Shown here piece after piece: positions 10,126-21,164 of a DNA stretch of 35,431 bases (positions are counted from its first letter, which is position 1; each line of letters opens with the position of its first letter). Position numbers and translations under genes: made by a program. The notes below the pieces were generated by a model. That model made no database searches, had not been told where the DNA came from, and saw only the letters and a program-made list of their open reading frames with translations. Origin of the DNA: Bacteroides sp. (lineage in GTDB: Bacteria > Bacteroidota > Bacteroidia > Bacteroidales > Bacteroidaceae); the NCBI GenBank assembly GCA_021203405.1, contig JAJQBG010000111.1, forward strand, positions 1-35,431. Reading direction: 5' to 3'.

Positions 10126-13100
10126 AATATTGTAGTAAACTAATTCTCCTTCTTGCCGCTACTCTGGGGTACACTGCTCCTGCCGTATCGCAGGAGGGAG
10201 TTCGTTATACAGGCAATGTATTATCGAACCCTGCTTATCACGACGGACAGCTGACACCGGTAGTAGGTGTTCATAACATACAACTTTTACGGGCCAACCG
10301 TGAGAACCCTACCGAAGCCAACGGTGACGGATGGACGTATAATCATCAATCTATGCTGGCCTACTGGAACGGAAAGTTCTATTACCAGTATCTTTCCGAT
10401 CCGGTGGATGAACATGTGCCACCCTCACAGACCCTGTTAATGACTTCGGAGGATGGATACAGTTGGACCCATCCGGATATTATTTTTCCCCCTTACAAAG
10501 TGCCGGACGGACATAGGAAACCTGGAAGAGAAGGTGTAACCAAAGACCTTTATACCATTATGCACCAACGGGTCGGTTTTTATGTTTCCGGATCGGGACG
10601 TCTGCTTACCATGGGGTATTACGGGATCGCTTTTGATAAGAAAGATGATCCGAACGATGGGAATGGGATCGGCCGTGTGATCCGGGAGATCTACCCCGAT
10701 GGTACCTACGGGCTGATCTATTTTATCTATTACAACCATGATTTTAACGAAAAGAATACCCTCTATCCCTATTATACCCGCAGTAAAGACAAAGGATTTG
10801 TGCAGGCCTGTAAAGAGATTTTAAACAATCCCCTTTATATGATGCAGTGGGTGGAAGAGGCCGACCGGGAAGATCCGCTGATCCCGCTCCACAAAAGTTA
10901 TAAAGCCTTTAACAACTATACCCTTCCGGACGGACGCCAGGCTGCTTTGTGGAAACATGCCCTTACCTCTATCAGTGTGGACGGAGGATATACCTGGTCT
11001 GAACCGGTAGAGCGTGTTCCCGGCTTTGTGAACAGCAATGCCAAGATCTGGGGCAACGCCTTACAGACGGTATGTATGCTACCGTATACAACCCTTCGGA
11101 GTTCCGCTGGCCGCTGGCTATTTCCCTCAGTAAAGATGGATTGGAATATACGACCCTGAACCTGACACATGGTGAGATTACTCCCATGCGTTACGGTGGG
11201 AACTATAAATCTTACGGACCCCAGTATCCGCGTGGTATCCTCGAAGGTAACGGAGTTCCGGAAGATGGGAACCTGTGGGTAACTTACAGTGTAGATAAAG
11301 AGGATATGTGGATCGCCCGGATACCGGTTCCGGTCCGGGATAAGGCTACCGCTCATGTAAATGATGATTTCTCAGCCTATACCAAGCTCGCTGATATGAC
11401 CGACTGGAATATCTATATGCCGGTAATGGCTCCTGTTACCCTCGAAAAACGGAATGGTAAAAGCTGGCTTACTCTGAGTGATACCGATCCGTTTGATTAT
11501 GCGAAAGTAGAACGTAAAATACCGGCTACCAAAGAGCTCACTGTATCCTTTGATCTGGTTGCCGGACAAAATGATAAAGGAACCCTTCAGATTGAATTCC
11601 TCTCAGAGAATGGGATTGCCTGTTCCCGCCTGGAATTCACTCCGGATGGAATATTCCGTGCCAAAGGCGGTTCCCGTTTCGGGAACCTGATAAAGTATGA
11701 ACCGGGTAAAGTATATCAGGTAGAAGCCCGTCTTTCTGTAAAGAACCGTAATATTGAGGTCTATATAGATGGGAAAAAGGCTGGTACCCGTATGTTGTAT
11801 GCACCTGTACCCTCTATTGAGCGGATTGTATTCCGCACCGGTGAGGTGAGGCAGTTCCCTACACCGGAAACACCTGCAGACCAGACGTATGATCTGCCGG
11901 ATGCGGGAAGAACAGATCCCCTCTCTTATTACAGCATTACTAATATTAAGAGTAGTTCGGCCGATGCCGATGCTACCGCTGCTATCTTGAAGTATGAAGA
12001 TTTTGCCCACTATGCGGAGTACTTTAACCGCATGGAGGATGAAAATATCATCCAGGCTATTCCCAATGCAGCCTCTTCGGAGTGGATGAAAGAGAATATT
12101 CCACTCTTTGAATGTCCGCAGGATAACTTTGAAGAGATGTACTACTTCCGCTGGTGGAACCTCCGGAAACATATCAAGGAGACCCCCGTAGGATATGCTA
12201 TGACTGAATTTCTGGTAGACCGTTCCTACGCGGATAAATACAACCTGATTGCCTGTGCGGTGGGGCATCATATTTACGAGAGCCGCTGGTTGCGTAACCG
12301 GAAGTATCTGGATCAGATCATCCATACCTGGTATCGGGGAAATGAAGGGGGGCCGATGGCTAAAATGTATAATTTCAGTTCCTGGAATATAGATGCTATC
12401 CTGAACCGCTATAAGGTAGATGGCAATAAAGAATTTCTGTTCGATATGGTCGGCGACCTGGAACGCGAGTATCACCATTGGGAAAGTACGCATCGTCATC
12501 CCAATGGACTCTATTGGCAGGGAGATGTACAGGATGGAATGGAAGAATCCATCAGTGGCGGTCGCCGCAAGCAGTATGCCCGTCCTACTATCAACAGCTA
12601 TATGTATGGCAATGCCCGTGCGCTTTCTACGATCGGTTTTCTGACGGGTAACGAAGGAGTCATGAGAGATTATGCACTCAAGGCCGATACCCTGAAGTCA
12701 CTGGTACAGGATAAACTCTGGAATCCCCGGCACGATTTCTTTGAAACACACCGGATAGACTCTTTTGCCAATGTACGGGAAGCGATCGGATATATTCCCT
12801 GGTACTTTAACCTGCCTGATGCCACTACATACGATATTGCCTGGGAGCAGATCACAGACGAAGATGGATTCTCTGCTCCTTACGGACACACCACCGCCGA
12901 GCGTCGTCATCCCGAATTCCGTTCTCATGGCGTAGGAAAATGTGAGTGGGACGGTGCTATCTGGCCTTTTGCCACTTCCCAGACACTAACAGCCATGGCA
13001 AACTTTTTGAATAATTATCCGCAGAGTATCACTTCAGACAGTGTTTATTTCCGTCAGATGGAACTTTATGTAGAATCGCAGTATCACCGGGGACGTCCCT

Positions 13101-13450
13101 ATATCGGAGAGTACCTGGACGAAGTAACCGGCTACTGGCTCAAAGGAGATCAGGAACGGAGTCGTTACTATAACCACTCTACATTCAATGACCTGATGAT
13201 TACCGGGCTGATGGGACTTCGTCCCCGCCTGGATGATACATTAGAGGTCAATCCGCTTGTCCCGGCTGACCGGTGGGATTGGTTCTGCCTGGACAATGTA
13301 CCTTATCACGGACATACTATCACGATCCTGTGGGATAAGGATGGAACCCGTTATCACCAGGGTAAGGGATTGCGTGTATATGTAGATGGTGTCCAGGTGG
13401 GACAGGCAGATACGATTACAAGAATTATCTGTCCCGATGCATTAAAGTGA
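10122..13450 (+). CDS. bifunctional GH143-GH142 RG-II enzyme, BT_1020-like (DHA hydrolase + beta-L-arabinofuranosidase; frameshift)
   Basis: A signal peptide (LILLLAATLGYTAPAVSQ) is followed by a sialidase-like beta-propeller (about residues 30-400, with blade motifs LLMTSEDGYSWTHPD and ISVDGGYTWSEPV). Next comes a beta-sandwich (about 405-560), then an (alpha/alpha)6-barrel (about 600-1105, e.g. YFRWWNLRKHI, GVGKCEWDGAIWPFATSQT). This order is that of the B. theta RG-II protein with N-terminal GH143 (2-keto-3-deoxy-lyxo-heptulosaric acid hydrolase) and C-terminal GH142 (beta-L-arabinofuranosidase). The ORFs 10122-11159 and 11072-13450 join near 11069-11074, where one base seems missing (GNALQT-G-MYATVYNPSEF). 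Restored length is about 1,108 residues. The assignment rests on architecture and neighbours, not on an alignment. Confidence 0.78.
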
Positions 13451-13466
13451 TTCATCTATTCAATAT

Positions 13467-13504
13467 AATTTCCCGTAAGATGGTTTATACCCTTACGGGA
13501 AATT
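13467..13504. repeat. 13-bp perfect inverted repeat between the GH142 and GH78 genes
   Basis: AATTTCCCGTAAG (13467-13479) and CTTACGGGAAATT (13492-13504) form a perfect 13-bp stem with a 12-base loop in the 84-base gap. No T-tract follows, so it looks more like an mRNA processing or stability hairpin, or partial attenuator, than a strong terminator. Confidence 0.6.
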
Positions 13505-13534
13505 CAGTTATAGAAAATAAAAACAGGATTAACC

Positions 13535-16304
13535 ATGAACAAGAGAAGAGCCATAGTCTGCTGCGCATTGTTTATCACCCTCTTATTACCGCTCAAAGCC
13601 ATTGAGGTAACCCGTCTTACCTGCGAAATGATGGAAGAGCCGCTGGCATTGGCCACTGCCACTCCTCGTTTCGGATGGCAGATGGAAGCCAAAGAGAACG
13701 GTGTATCCCAGTCTGCCTATGCCATTGAAGTATATGCAGGAGAGAACGGATTTTCCCGGTTAGTCTGGGAGTCCGGTAAAATCTCCTCTTCACAAAGCCA
13801 GCTCATACCCTACCAGGGAGAGAAACTGCTTCCCATACGACGGTATACCTGGCGCGTAAAGGTATGGGATGAAAAAGACCGGCCTTCTGCCTGGAGCCGG
13901 GAAAGCCAGTTCCGGATTGCTCCCGATGCCGCCTTTCTGGATGCCGATTGGATCGGTGCCATTGCCCACGAAGAGGCTAACCTGCCGGAAGGACGTCATT
14001 TTCAGGGCTCTGTCCTGAAAGAGCCGGAAGTAAAAGAAAAATGGGAAGCTGTGGATTCACTTTCCCGCAAAAGCATCTATCTCCGTAAAGGCTTTCAGGC
14101 AGAGAAGCAGATCCGGGAGGTAGTGGCCTATGTCTGTGGCCTGGGACACTATGAGTTCTCCCTCAATGGAAAGAAAGTAGGGGATAGTGAGTTTGCCCCT
14201 TTGTGGAGTGATTATGAGAAAACTGTCTACTACAATACCTATGATGTCACCTCTTACCTGAAAAAGGGAGAGAATATTGCCGGTGTACTGCTGGGTAATG
14301 GGTTCTATAATGTGCAGGGTGGACGGTATGTAAAACTGAAGATCAGTTTCGGGGCCCCTACACTCTTCTTTAAAATGATAGTGACCTATAACGACGGCAC
14401 CACGGAAGCGATCTGTTCCGGAAGCGACTGGAAGTATGATCTCAGTCCGATCACTTTCAACTGTATCTATGGGGGAGAAGAGTACGATGCCCGCCTGGAG
14501 CAAAAGGGATGGGATAAGGCTGGTTTTAGAGATATGAACTGGAAACCAGTCGTTGTACAAACAGCTCCTAAAGGAGTGTTAACTCCGCAGCAGGCTCCTC
14601 CGGTAAAGATTATGGAGTATTATAATATTCAGCAAGTGAACAAACTTACTGCGGAAGAGGTGGAAGCTGCTACTTTGTCTACCAAACGCACGGTAGATCC
14701 TTCGGCGGTAGCACTCGATATGGGACAAAATCTGGCAGGCTTTCCGCAGATCACCGTCAAAGGAAAGAAAGGACAGCAGGTAACGCTGTTGGTTGCTGAA
14801 TCACTAACAGACGAAGGAGCCGCCAATCAACGCCAGACCGGCCGTCAACATTATTACGTATATACCCTCAAAGGAGAGGGAACAGAGACCTGGCATCCGC
14901 GCTTCTCTTACTATGGGTTCCGGTATATCCAGGTAGAAGGGGCTGTCCTGAAAGGAGAGAAGAATCCGCAGGATCTGCCCGTTATCCAGGATCTCAAATC
15001 CTGCTTTATCTACAATTCAGCTCCGAAGATCGCTACCTTCGAATCTTCCAATCCTATATTTAACGCTGCCCATCGGCTGATCGAGAAAGCGGTCCGTAGC
15101 AATATGCAGTCTGTCTTTACCGATTGCCCCCACCGGGAAAAATTAGGATGGCTCGAACAGGGACACCTGAACGGACCCGGACTCTTTTACAATTACGATC
15201 TTACTACCTATGCACCGAAAGTGATGCAGGATATGGCTGATACCCAGCAACCCGATGGCTTCCTGCCTACCACAGCCCCCCCGGTATGTGGTATTCGAAG
15301 GACCGGGTATGGACGATTTTGCCGATTCGCCCGAGTGGGGAAGTTCCATTGTGATCCTGCCCTTTATGTATTACGAGAACTACGGAGATAACTCTTTAAT
15401 TGTAAATTACTACCGTAATATGCGCGGCTATGTGGATTACCTTACCTCCCGGGCAGATAACCACATCGTCTCTCACGGTCTGGGAGACTGGTATGACTAT
15501 GGCGATTTCAAAGCCGGTTTTTCAAAGAATACCCCCGTCCCCTTGGTGGCTACCACACATTATTACCTGGATATCTGCTATATGATCGAAGCGGCCCGTA
15601 TGGTAGGGAATGCCTGGGACGAAGCCTACTACACCCGTCTGGCTAAAGAGGTAAAAGAGGCTTTCAATGAAAAATTCTTTGATCCCGTTACCCGTCAGTA
15701 CGGAACGGCCAGCCAGGCCAGTAATGCATTACCGCTCTTTCTGGATCTGGTAGATCCTCAGTACCGGGAAGACGTACTTGGTAATCTGGTAAAAGATATT
15801 CAGGAACATGGCAACCGACTGACTACCGGAGATGTAGGGAACCGTTACCTGTTCCAGACACTGGCCCGTAATGGATTAAACGAACTTATGTATACCATGC
15901 ATAACCACGAGGAGACTCCCGGATACGGATTCCAGCTTAAGTTTGGAGCCACTACCCTGACAGAACAGTGGGACCCCCGGCAGGGATCATCCTGGAATCA
16001 CTTTATGATGGGGCAGATTGACAAGTGGTTCTTTGCTTCCCTGGCAGGTATTCAGTATGATGAAGAGCGTCCGGGATATCAACACTTTGTGATCCGTCCC
16101 GAGCCGGTAGGCGATCTTACCTATGTAAAAGCCACTCACGAATCGCTATATGGTACTATAAAAGTGGATTGGCAGCGGAAAAACGGTATCTTTACACTGA
16201 ATGTTTCCATTCCTGTTAATACATCCGCACAGGTATGGGTACCGGGCGAGAAAGAGCCCAGAGAGATCAGTAGCGGAGATTATACATTTACCACCAATTT
16301 ATAA
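13535..16304 (+). CDS. GH78 alpha-L-rhamnosidase, BT_1019-like (frameshift as sequenced)
   Basis: A signal peptide (IVCCALFITLLLPLKA) is followed by the N-terminal fibronectin-like domain (TPRFGWQMEAK ... YTWRVKVWDEKDRPSAWS), a jelly-roll with the DMGQNLAGFPQITVKGK region, and the (alpha/alpha)6 catalytic barrel with VFTDCPHREKLGWLEQGHL, the GH78 signature (Glu as acid). The C-terminal part has the typical TTLTEQWDPRQGSSWNHFMMG motif. The two ORFs meet at the C7 run 15276-15282; with six C the reading is PTTAP-RYVVFEGPGMDDFADSPEWGSS. Restored length is about 922 residues. It hydrolyses terminal alpha-L-rhamnose; in the RG-II context it probably acts on side-chain rhamnose. GH28 follows after 5 bases. 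Confidence 0.9.
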
Positions 16305-16309
16305 GAACG

Positions 16310-17643
16310 ATGAAACCTATTATTATCTATTGATAACAGCCTGCTGTTTTCCTGCTTTGCTAAAAGCGGAGCGGGTAGATATGAAGCAGGCCGGAGCAGT
16401 AACCGATGGAAATACGCTCAATACCCAACTGATCAACGAAACTATCCAGCGGCTTGCGGCCGATGGAGGAGGAACCTTGTTCTTTCCGGCCGGTACCTAC
16501 CTGACTGCTTCTATCCGGATGGAGAGTAATATAACCCTGGATTTGGAAGCCGGAGCTACATTACTCTTCTCCGATGATTTTGAGCAGTACCTTCCCTATG
16601 TAGAGATGCGTTACGAAGGAGTGATGATGAAGAGCTTTCAGCCACTTATCTATGCGGTAGATGCTGAGAACATCACGATCAAAGGAGAAGGAAAACTCGA
16701 CGGCCAGGGTAAAAGCTGGTGGATGGAGTTCTTCAAGGTGATGGTTGACCTGAAAGAGAACGGTGTACGGGATGTAAACCCTTATCAGGTACTATGGGAT
16801 AAAGAGAATGATACCAAAGCTATCTATGAGGAGACCAATTCCGATTATGTAGGTACATTGCAGCATCGGTTTTTCCGCCCTCCTTTTATCCATCCCATCC
16901 GTTGTAATACGGTACGCATAGAGGGAGTAACCATTGTGAACTCTCCCTTCTGGACCATCAATCCCGAATTCTGTGACAATGTATTTATAAAAGGAGTCAC
17001 CATTAACAACCCTCCTTCACCCAATACTGACGGTATCAATCCGGAGTCGTGTCGCAATGTACACATCAGTGACTGCCATATCTCGGTAGGAGATGATTGT
17101 ATCACCATTAAATCGGGTCGTGACCTGCAGGGGCGTAACATGGGAGCACCCTGCGAAAATATCACTATTACCAACTGTACCATGCTTGCCGGACACGGTG
17201 GTGTGGTTATTGGGAGTGAAATGAGCGGAAGCGTACGGAAGATCACCATCAGTAACTGTGTATTTGATGGTACCGACCGGGGTATCCGTCTGAAATCTAC
17301 CCGTGGACGCGGTGGAGTCGTGGAACAGATACGCGTAAATAATATTGTAATGAGCAATATCAAACAGGAAGCTATTGTGATGGATCTGATGTATAGCAAT
17401 ATGCCCGAAGAACCCTTCTCGGACCGTACCCCTGTATTCCGTAACATTCATATCTCCGACCTGACAGGCGTGAATGTAAAAACTCCCATTAAAATACGGG
17501 GATTGGACGAGTCGCCCATCCGGGATATAACCTTGCGGAATATTAATATTGAAAGCAGTGAGAAACCTTTTTTCCAGAATTACGAAAGGATCAGGCTCAC
17601 CGATGTAATTGTGAACGGAGAAGAAATAAAATTGGATAAATAA
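16310..17643 (+). CDS. GH28 polygalacturonase/galacturonidase, BT_1018-like (frameshift in signal peptide)
   Basis: This is a right-handed beta-helix pectinase. The GH28 catalytic motifs are all present: SPNTDGINPES, VGDDCITIKSG, GHGGVVIGSEMSG and RGIRLKSTRG. The ORF track starts within GH78 (16201) because the true start is broken. ATG 16310 followed by AAA reads MKPIIIY-stop, while one more A (16313-16315) gives MKTYYYLLITACCFPALLKAERVD, a good signal peptide just 5 bases after the GH78 stop. Mature residues start QAGAVTDGNTLNTQLINE. Length is about 444 residues. The homologue in the B. theta RG-II locus is an alpha-galacturonidase; exo- or endo-action cannot be told from motifs. Confidence 0.9.
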
Positions 17644-17654
17644 GAATAAGAAAA

Positions 17655-19630
17655 ATGAACCGTAAAAACCTATTGCTTACATTAGTTTTTTTGTGCGGTA
17701 GCAGTAGCGGCCTTGGCCCAGCCTCACCGCCAAACTTCCGACCATCAATACAGACGCTCCCTGAGTGATGTATTGAATCAGATCGAAGAGCGTTTCGGGG
17801 TTACCCTGAAATATGATATTGACACAGTCAATAAACCGGTCTTTTATGCCGATTTCCGGATCCGTCCCTATTTGGTAGAAGAGTCACTCACCAATGTACT
17901 GGCTCCCTTTGATTATAAGTTTGTCAAACAGGGGAAGGAGTCTATAAACTTAAATCTTATGAATATCCCCGTCGTACGGAAGAGGATGGAGAGAAAATGA
18001 TCGCTTACCTCAACTCACTCTATAGCGATAAAGCTTCCTGGGAAGCACGCAAAGAGTGCCTGCGTAAAGAAGTGCGTGAGAAACTGGGTATTGATGAACC
18101 CCTGGAACATGTAACAGGTAATAAACCCATTCTTTCCAAAATACGTAAATTCGACGGATATACCGTTCAGAATATTGCGTTGGAGACATTGCCCGGACTC
18201 TATGTCTGCGGTTCTATCTATACACCCACCAGTAAAGGCAAACATGCCCTCATTATGTGCCCGAACGGACACTTTGGCGACGGCTGTTACCGCAAAGACC
18301 AGCAGGAGCGTATGGGAACCCTGGCCCGTATGGGAGCCGTGTGCGTAAGCTACGACCTTTTCGGTTGGGGAGAATCACAGCTTCAGGTAGGAGCTACCGG
18401 ACACCGTTCAGTCATTGCCCACATTATCCAGGCCATGAACGGCATCCTGCTACTGGATTATATGATGACCCGCAAAGATATTGATCCCACACGTATTGGT
18501 GCCAACGGAGGTTCAGGTGGTGGCTCGCAGGTTGTATTGCTCACTGCTCTGGATGATCGCTTTACAGCGGCAGCCCCGGTAGTAAGCCTGGCCTCTCACT
18601 TTGATGGGGGCTGTCCCTGCGAAAGCGGTATGCCTGTCACCATGGCTTGTGGCGGGACCAATAACGCCGAACTGATGGCCATGTTCGCACCCCGTCCTGT
18701 ATTGATTGTTTCAGACGGAAAAGATTGGACCAGCAGTGTGCCGGAGCTGGAATTCCCCTACCTGCAACGTATCTACGGATTTTACGATGCAAAAGATAAA
18801 GTGACTAATGTACACCTGCCCGACGAAGGCCATGATTTTGGACCCAATAAACGGAATGCCGTTTACGACTTCTTTATCTCCGTATTCAACCTCGACCGCA
18901 GTAAACTTGATGAGAGCAAAGTAACCATCGAACCGGAATCAGCGCTGCTCAGTTTTGGCGACCGTGCCGAAGACCTTCCGGCCAATGCCATCCGTACCTT
19001 TGACAATGCTACTATCTATTTTGGTACCAAGGTAACTTCACACATGAAGTCCGATGCTGCCATTGAAAGAAAGGCGCAGGGCTGGGTCGCTTCCCTGGAA
19101 CTGAACGATGTCAAGAAAGAGGGCTATGTAGTGACCCTGATCTATAACCACCTGCGTGCCGTGCGCGACTGGCATAACAACCATCCTTTTACCTTAGTTC
19201 CGGAAGGAGTAAATCCTCACAACGGAGAGCCCCTTTCTCAGTTAGACCGGGAGATGATCATTGACTCTACCATGCCGGCCGAAGTACACAATAAACTTAT
19301 GAACGGTATGCGTAGGGTACTTACCGAAGAGCAGGTAGAAGCAATCCTGGATAAATACACCATTGGTAAAGTAGCTTTCACCCTGAAAGCTTATAAAGAG
19401 ATCGTTCCCGATATGACTCCTGAAGAAGAGGCATTTGTGGTGGAGAACCTCAAAACAGCCCGCGAAAAAGCCATTGATTATAAAATATGAATCAAATATC
19501 TGCTGTGTTCAAAATGTATAAGAACCGGATTGAACGCTATTTCAATGATAACGGACGTAACTGGAGAGATATGTACCGGGATTATAATGAAAAAATGAGG
19601 GCAGAAAAGAAGAAAAAAGAACAGCAATAA
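17655..19630 (+). CDS. alpha/beta-hydrolase pectin methylesterase with C-terminal DUF3826, BT_1017-like (three frameshifts)
   Basis: Three pieces join into one protein of about 658 residues. The T7 run 17686-17692 (one too many) breaks the signal peptide: MNRKNLLLTLVFCAVAVAALAQ after correction. A short A-run at 17952-17954 (one too few) joins the STN-like N-terminal domain (SLSDVLNQIEERFGVTLKYD) to KSYEYPRRTEEDGEKMIAYLNSL. A third A-run, 19482-19485 (one too few), joins DYK to MNQISAVFKMYKNRIERYF, the expected end of DUF3826. The hydrolase core has the nucleophile Ser in NGGSGGGSQ, an acid in SDGKDWT and His in PDEGHDFGP. In B. theta the equivalent enzyme is an RG-II-linked pectin methylesterase, which would release methanol. 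It follows GH28 by 11 bases and ends the operon. Confidence 0.82.
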
Positions 19631-19658
19631 GTAACCTCTTTTTGAAGTATATGGGTAG

Positions 19659-19690
19659 CAGCCGGTTCCTTAGGAGCCGGCTGTTTGTTT
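19659..19690 (+). terminator. strong rho-independent terminator at the end of the RG-II operon
   Basis: CAGCCGGTTCC pairs with GGAGCCGGCTG as an 11-bp stem (one T-G pair) around a TTA loop, followed by TTTGTTTG. It lies 29 bases after the corrected esterase stop. Confidence 0.82.
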
Positions 19691-19713
19691 GAATAGTTAC
19701 AGGCAAATAGAAT

Positions 19714-19733
19714 CCGGTTCTTCAGCCGGTGAT
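19714..19733. repeat. REP-like palindrome (CCGGTTCTTCAGCCGGTGAT)
   Basis: This short imperfect palindrome shares the core CCGG-TTC-YYA-GCCGGTGA with hairpins at 35091-35114. It may be a degenerate member of an intergenic repeat family or a former terminator. Confidence 0.4.
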
Positions 19734-19769
19734 ACACGGTAAACTAAATTGCCATTGTCTTGACGTATC

Positions 19770-19876
19770 TGTGCCACCTTGTTGGCACAGTTGTGCCATC
19801 ATATTGGAATTATTGTGCCACCAAAGTGGAATTATTGTGCCATCGTTATGGAATGGTGTGCTATCGGGGTAGCAAA
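19770..19876. repeat. tandem array of five spaced palindromes, 22-bp period
   Basis: Units start at 19770, 19792, 19814, 19836 and 19857 (steps 22, 22, 22, 21). Each reads TGTGCCA-N6-TGG(A/C)A or close: TGTGCCA-CCTTGT-TGGCACA is a perfect 7-bp dyad; then TGTGCCA-TCATAT-TGGAA, TGTGCCA-CCAAAG-TGGAA, TGTGCCA-TCGTTA-TGGAA, and TGTGCTA-TCGGGG-TAGCA, whose compensatory change keeps the dyad. The centre N6 varies while the arms are kept. The array lies 166 bases upstream of the MtaA-like gene and downstream of a terminator. A period near two helical turns suggests repeated protein-binding sites; the function is unknown. Confidence 0.75.
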
Positions 19877-20041
19877 TCTACCTGTTGCTGATCTTATAAA
19901 TGGCTGTTCTTTGTCTTCCTGAACAAATTGAAGGATCTATTCTGCGTACTATAGGAATTCTTCCCTAAAAGAGATCCGTATTGATTACACCACAGCTGTT
20001 TCTCCGTCTTATCCATAGATAGTAACCTCATAACTAATAGA
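19877..20041. other. intergenic stretch with no recognised gene
   Basis: This is the remainder of the 411-base gap before the MtaA-like gene. I found no TAnnTTTG box with a spaced TTG and no convincing ORF. The 63-residue minus-strand ORF 19894-20085 in the track has no recognisable features. A promoter for the following gene is expected here, but I cannot place it. Confidence 0.4.
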
Positions 20042-21164
20042 ATGAAAGATACCTTTGATTTCTCCCTCCCGGACTCGCAGGCCACTGCGGTAGAACCGAT
20101 AAAACCCGAAAAATTTGACTTTGAATCTTATCAGGCTTATGAGCAGGGGTTACTTGCCCGATGCAAAAAATTCTGGGAAAGTGATAGTGGAGTACTGGTT
20201 CACCGCCGTATGCGGGTCCAGGAAGTATTTTCCTATGATTCCAAAGATATGGAAAAGTCACTGGGGTGGCAGTTAGGAGCCTTGTGGAAAAGTATGGCTT
20301 TCCAGGCTGATGTTCCTAACTTCCTGGAGCCGTGGTATGGTCTGGGAACTATTGCATCCGCCTTTGGCTTCGACTATGTATGGAGCGAAGGACAAGCCCC
20401 CGCTATAAACGGTCATTTCGATTCGGTAGAGCAGTTACTGGCTTATGAAGCAAAACCCGTAGAAAAGACCCCGATCGGAAAGCATACTCTCGATATGATC
20501 GATTACTTTCTGACAAAAACCCAGGGAAAACTTCCTCTCTCTTACTCCGATATACAATCCCCCTTGAATATTGTAGCGAATATTGTAGATTCCAACCAGT
20601 TCTATATGGACTTTATGCTCAATCCGGATCTCATTCACCAGGCTTTTGACCGTACTGCCGCTCTTTTTGTAGATTATATGAAGATACAGCAACGAATGAT
20701 CGGAGATGCTCTGGCAAAACCCGGACACGGGTTTGCCTCTTCCCGCTGTTTTGATGGAATGGGTATGAGTGACGATAATATTGTGATGCTCTCTAACGAC
20801 ATGTATAACGAATTTGCTGTTCCGGCCTTTATCAAAGCCTGCACTCCTTTTGGAGGGGGGCCACTCCTGTGGCGACTGGTCGGGAAAGAAAGAGGATATA
20901 GTGAAGATAGATGGGATCCGGATGGCAGATGGTGCCTTCTCCAAAGCAACCGATCCGAATGCCAATCCTACCGGTGGGTTTGCAGATACCTTTGCCGGTA
21001 CCGGAGTGGTACTGAATGCACGCATCGTCGGTACTCCGGATGTGGTAGAGGAGAAAGTACGTGAATTATGGAAACCCGGGATGAAACTGATCGTGGTTAC
21101 CTATTGCGATACACCGGAAGAACAGAGCAGGGTCTATCAGAAAATCCATGAGATATGCCGGTAA
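20042..21164 (+). CDS. uroporphyrinogen-decarboxylase-superfamily, MtaA-like methyltransferase (frameshift as sequenced)
   Basis: The fold family is indicated by the N-terminal PEKFDFESYQAYEQGLLARCKKFW and the DIQSPLNIVANI region. The two ORFs 20042-21064 and 20814-21164 join at the G6 run 20855-20860; with five G the reading is KACTPFGGGHSCGDWSGKKEDIVKIDG. This restores HSCG and, about 79 residues later, Cys in VVTYCDTPEEQ, the H-x-C-x(75-80)-C zinc ligand set of MtaA/MtbA-type corrinoid:coenzyme methyltransferases, which true HemE lacks. Restored length is about 373 residues. No signal peptide, so cytoplasmic. It overlaps the hexuronate transporter gene, so they are co-expressed. The substrate is unknown; methanol or O-methyl-sugar methyl transfer is only a hypothesis. 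Confidence 0.75.

Noticed and set aside
11603-12499. 298-residue minus-strand ORF
   Set aside because: Antisense shadow of the GH142 domain; no recognisable domains and the opposite strand codes for a clear enzyme.
19770-19876. Possible CRISPR array
   Set aside because: Unit plus spacer is only 22 bp, the variable part is 6 bases, and no cas genes are nearby.
20042-21164. Uroporphyrinogen decarboxylase HemE
   Set aside because: The HSCG and distal Cys zinc motif and the context point to the MtaA-like branch; no other heme genes are near.
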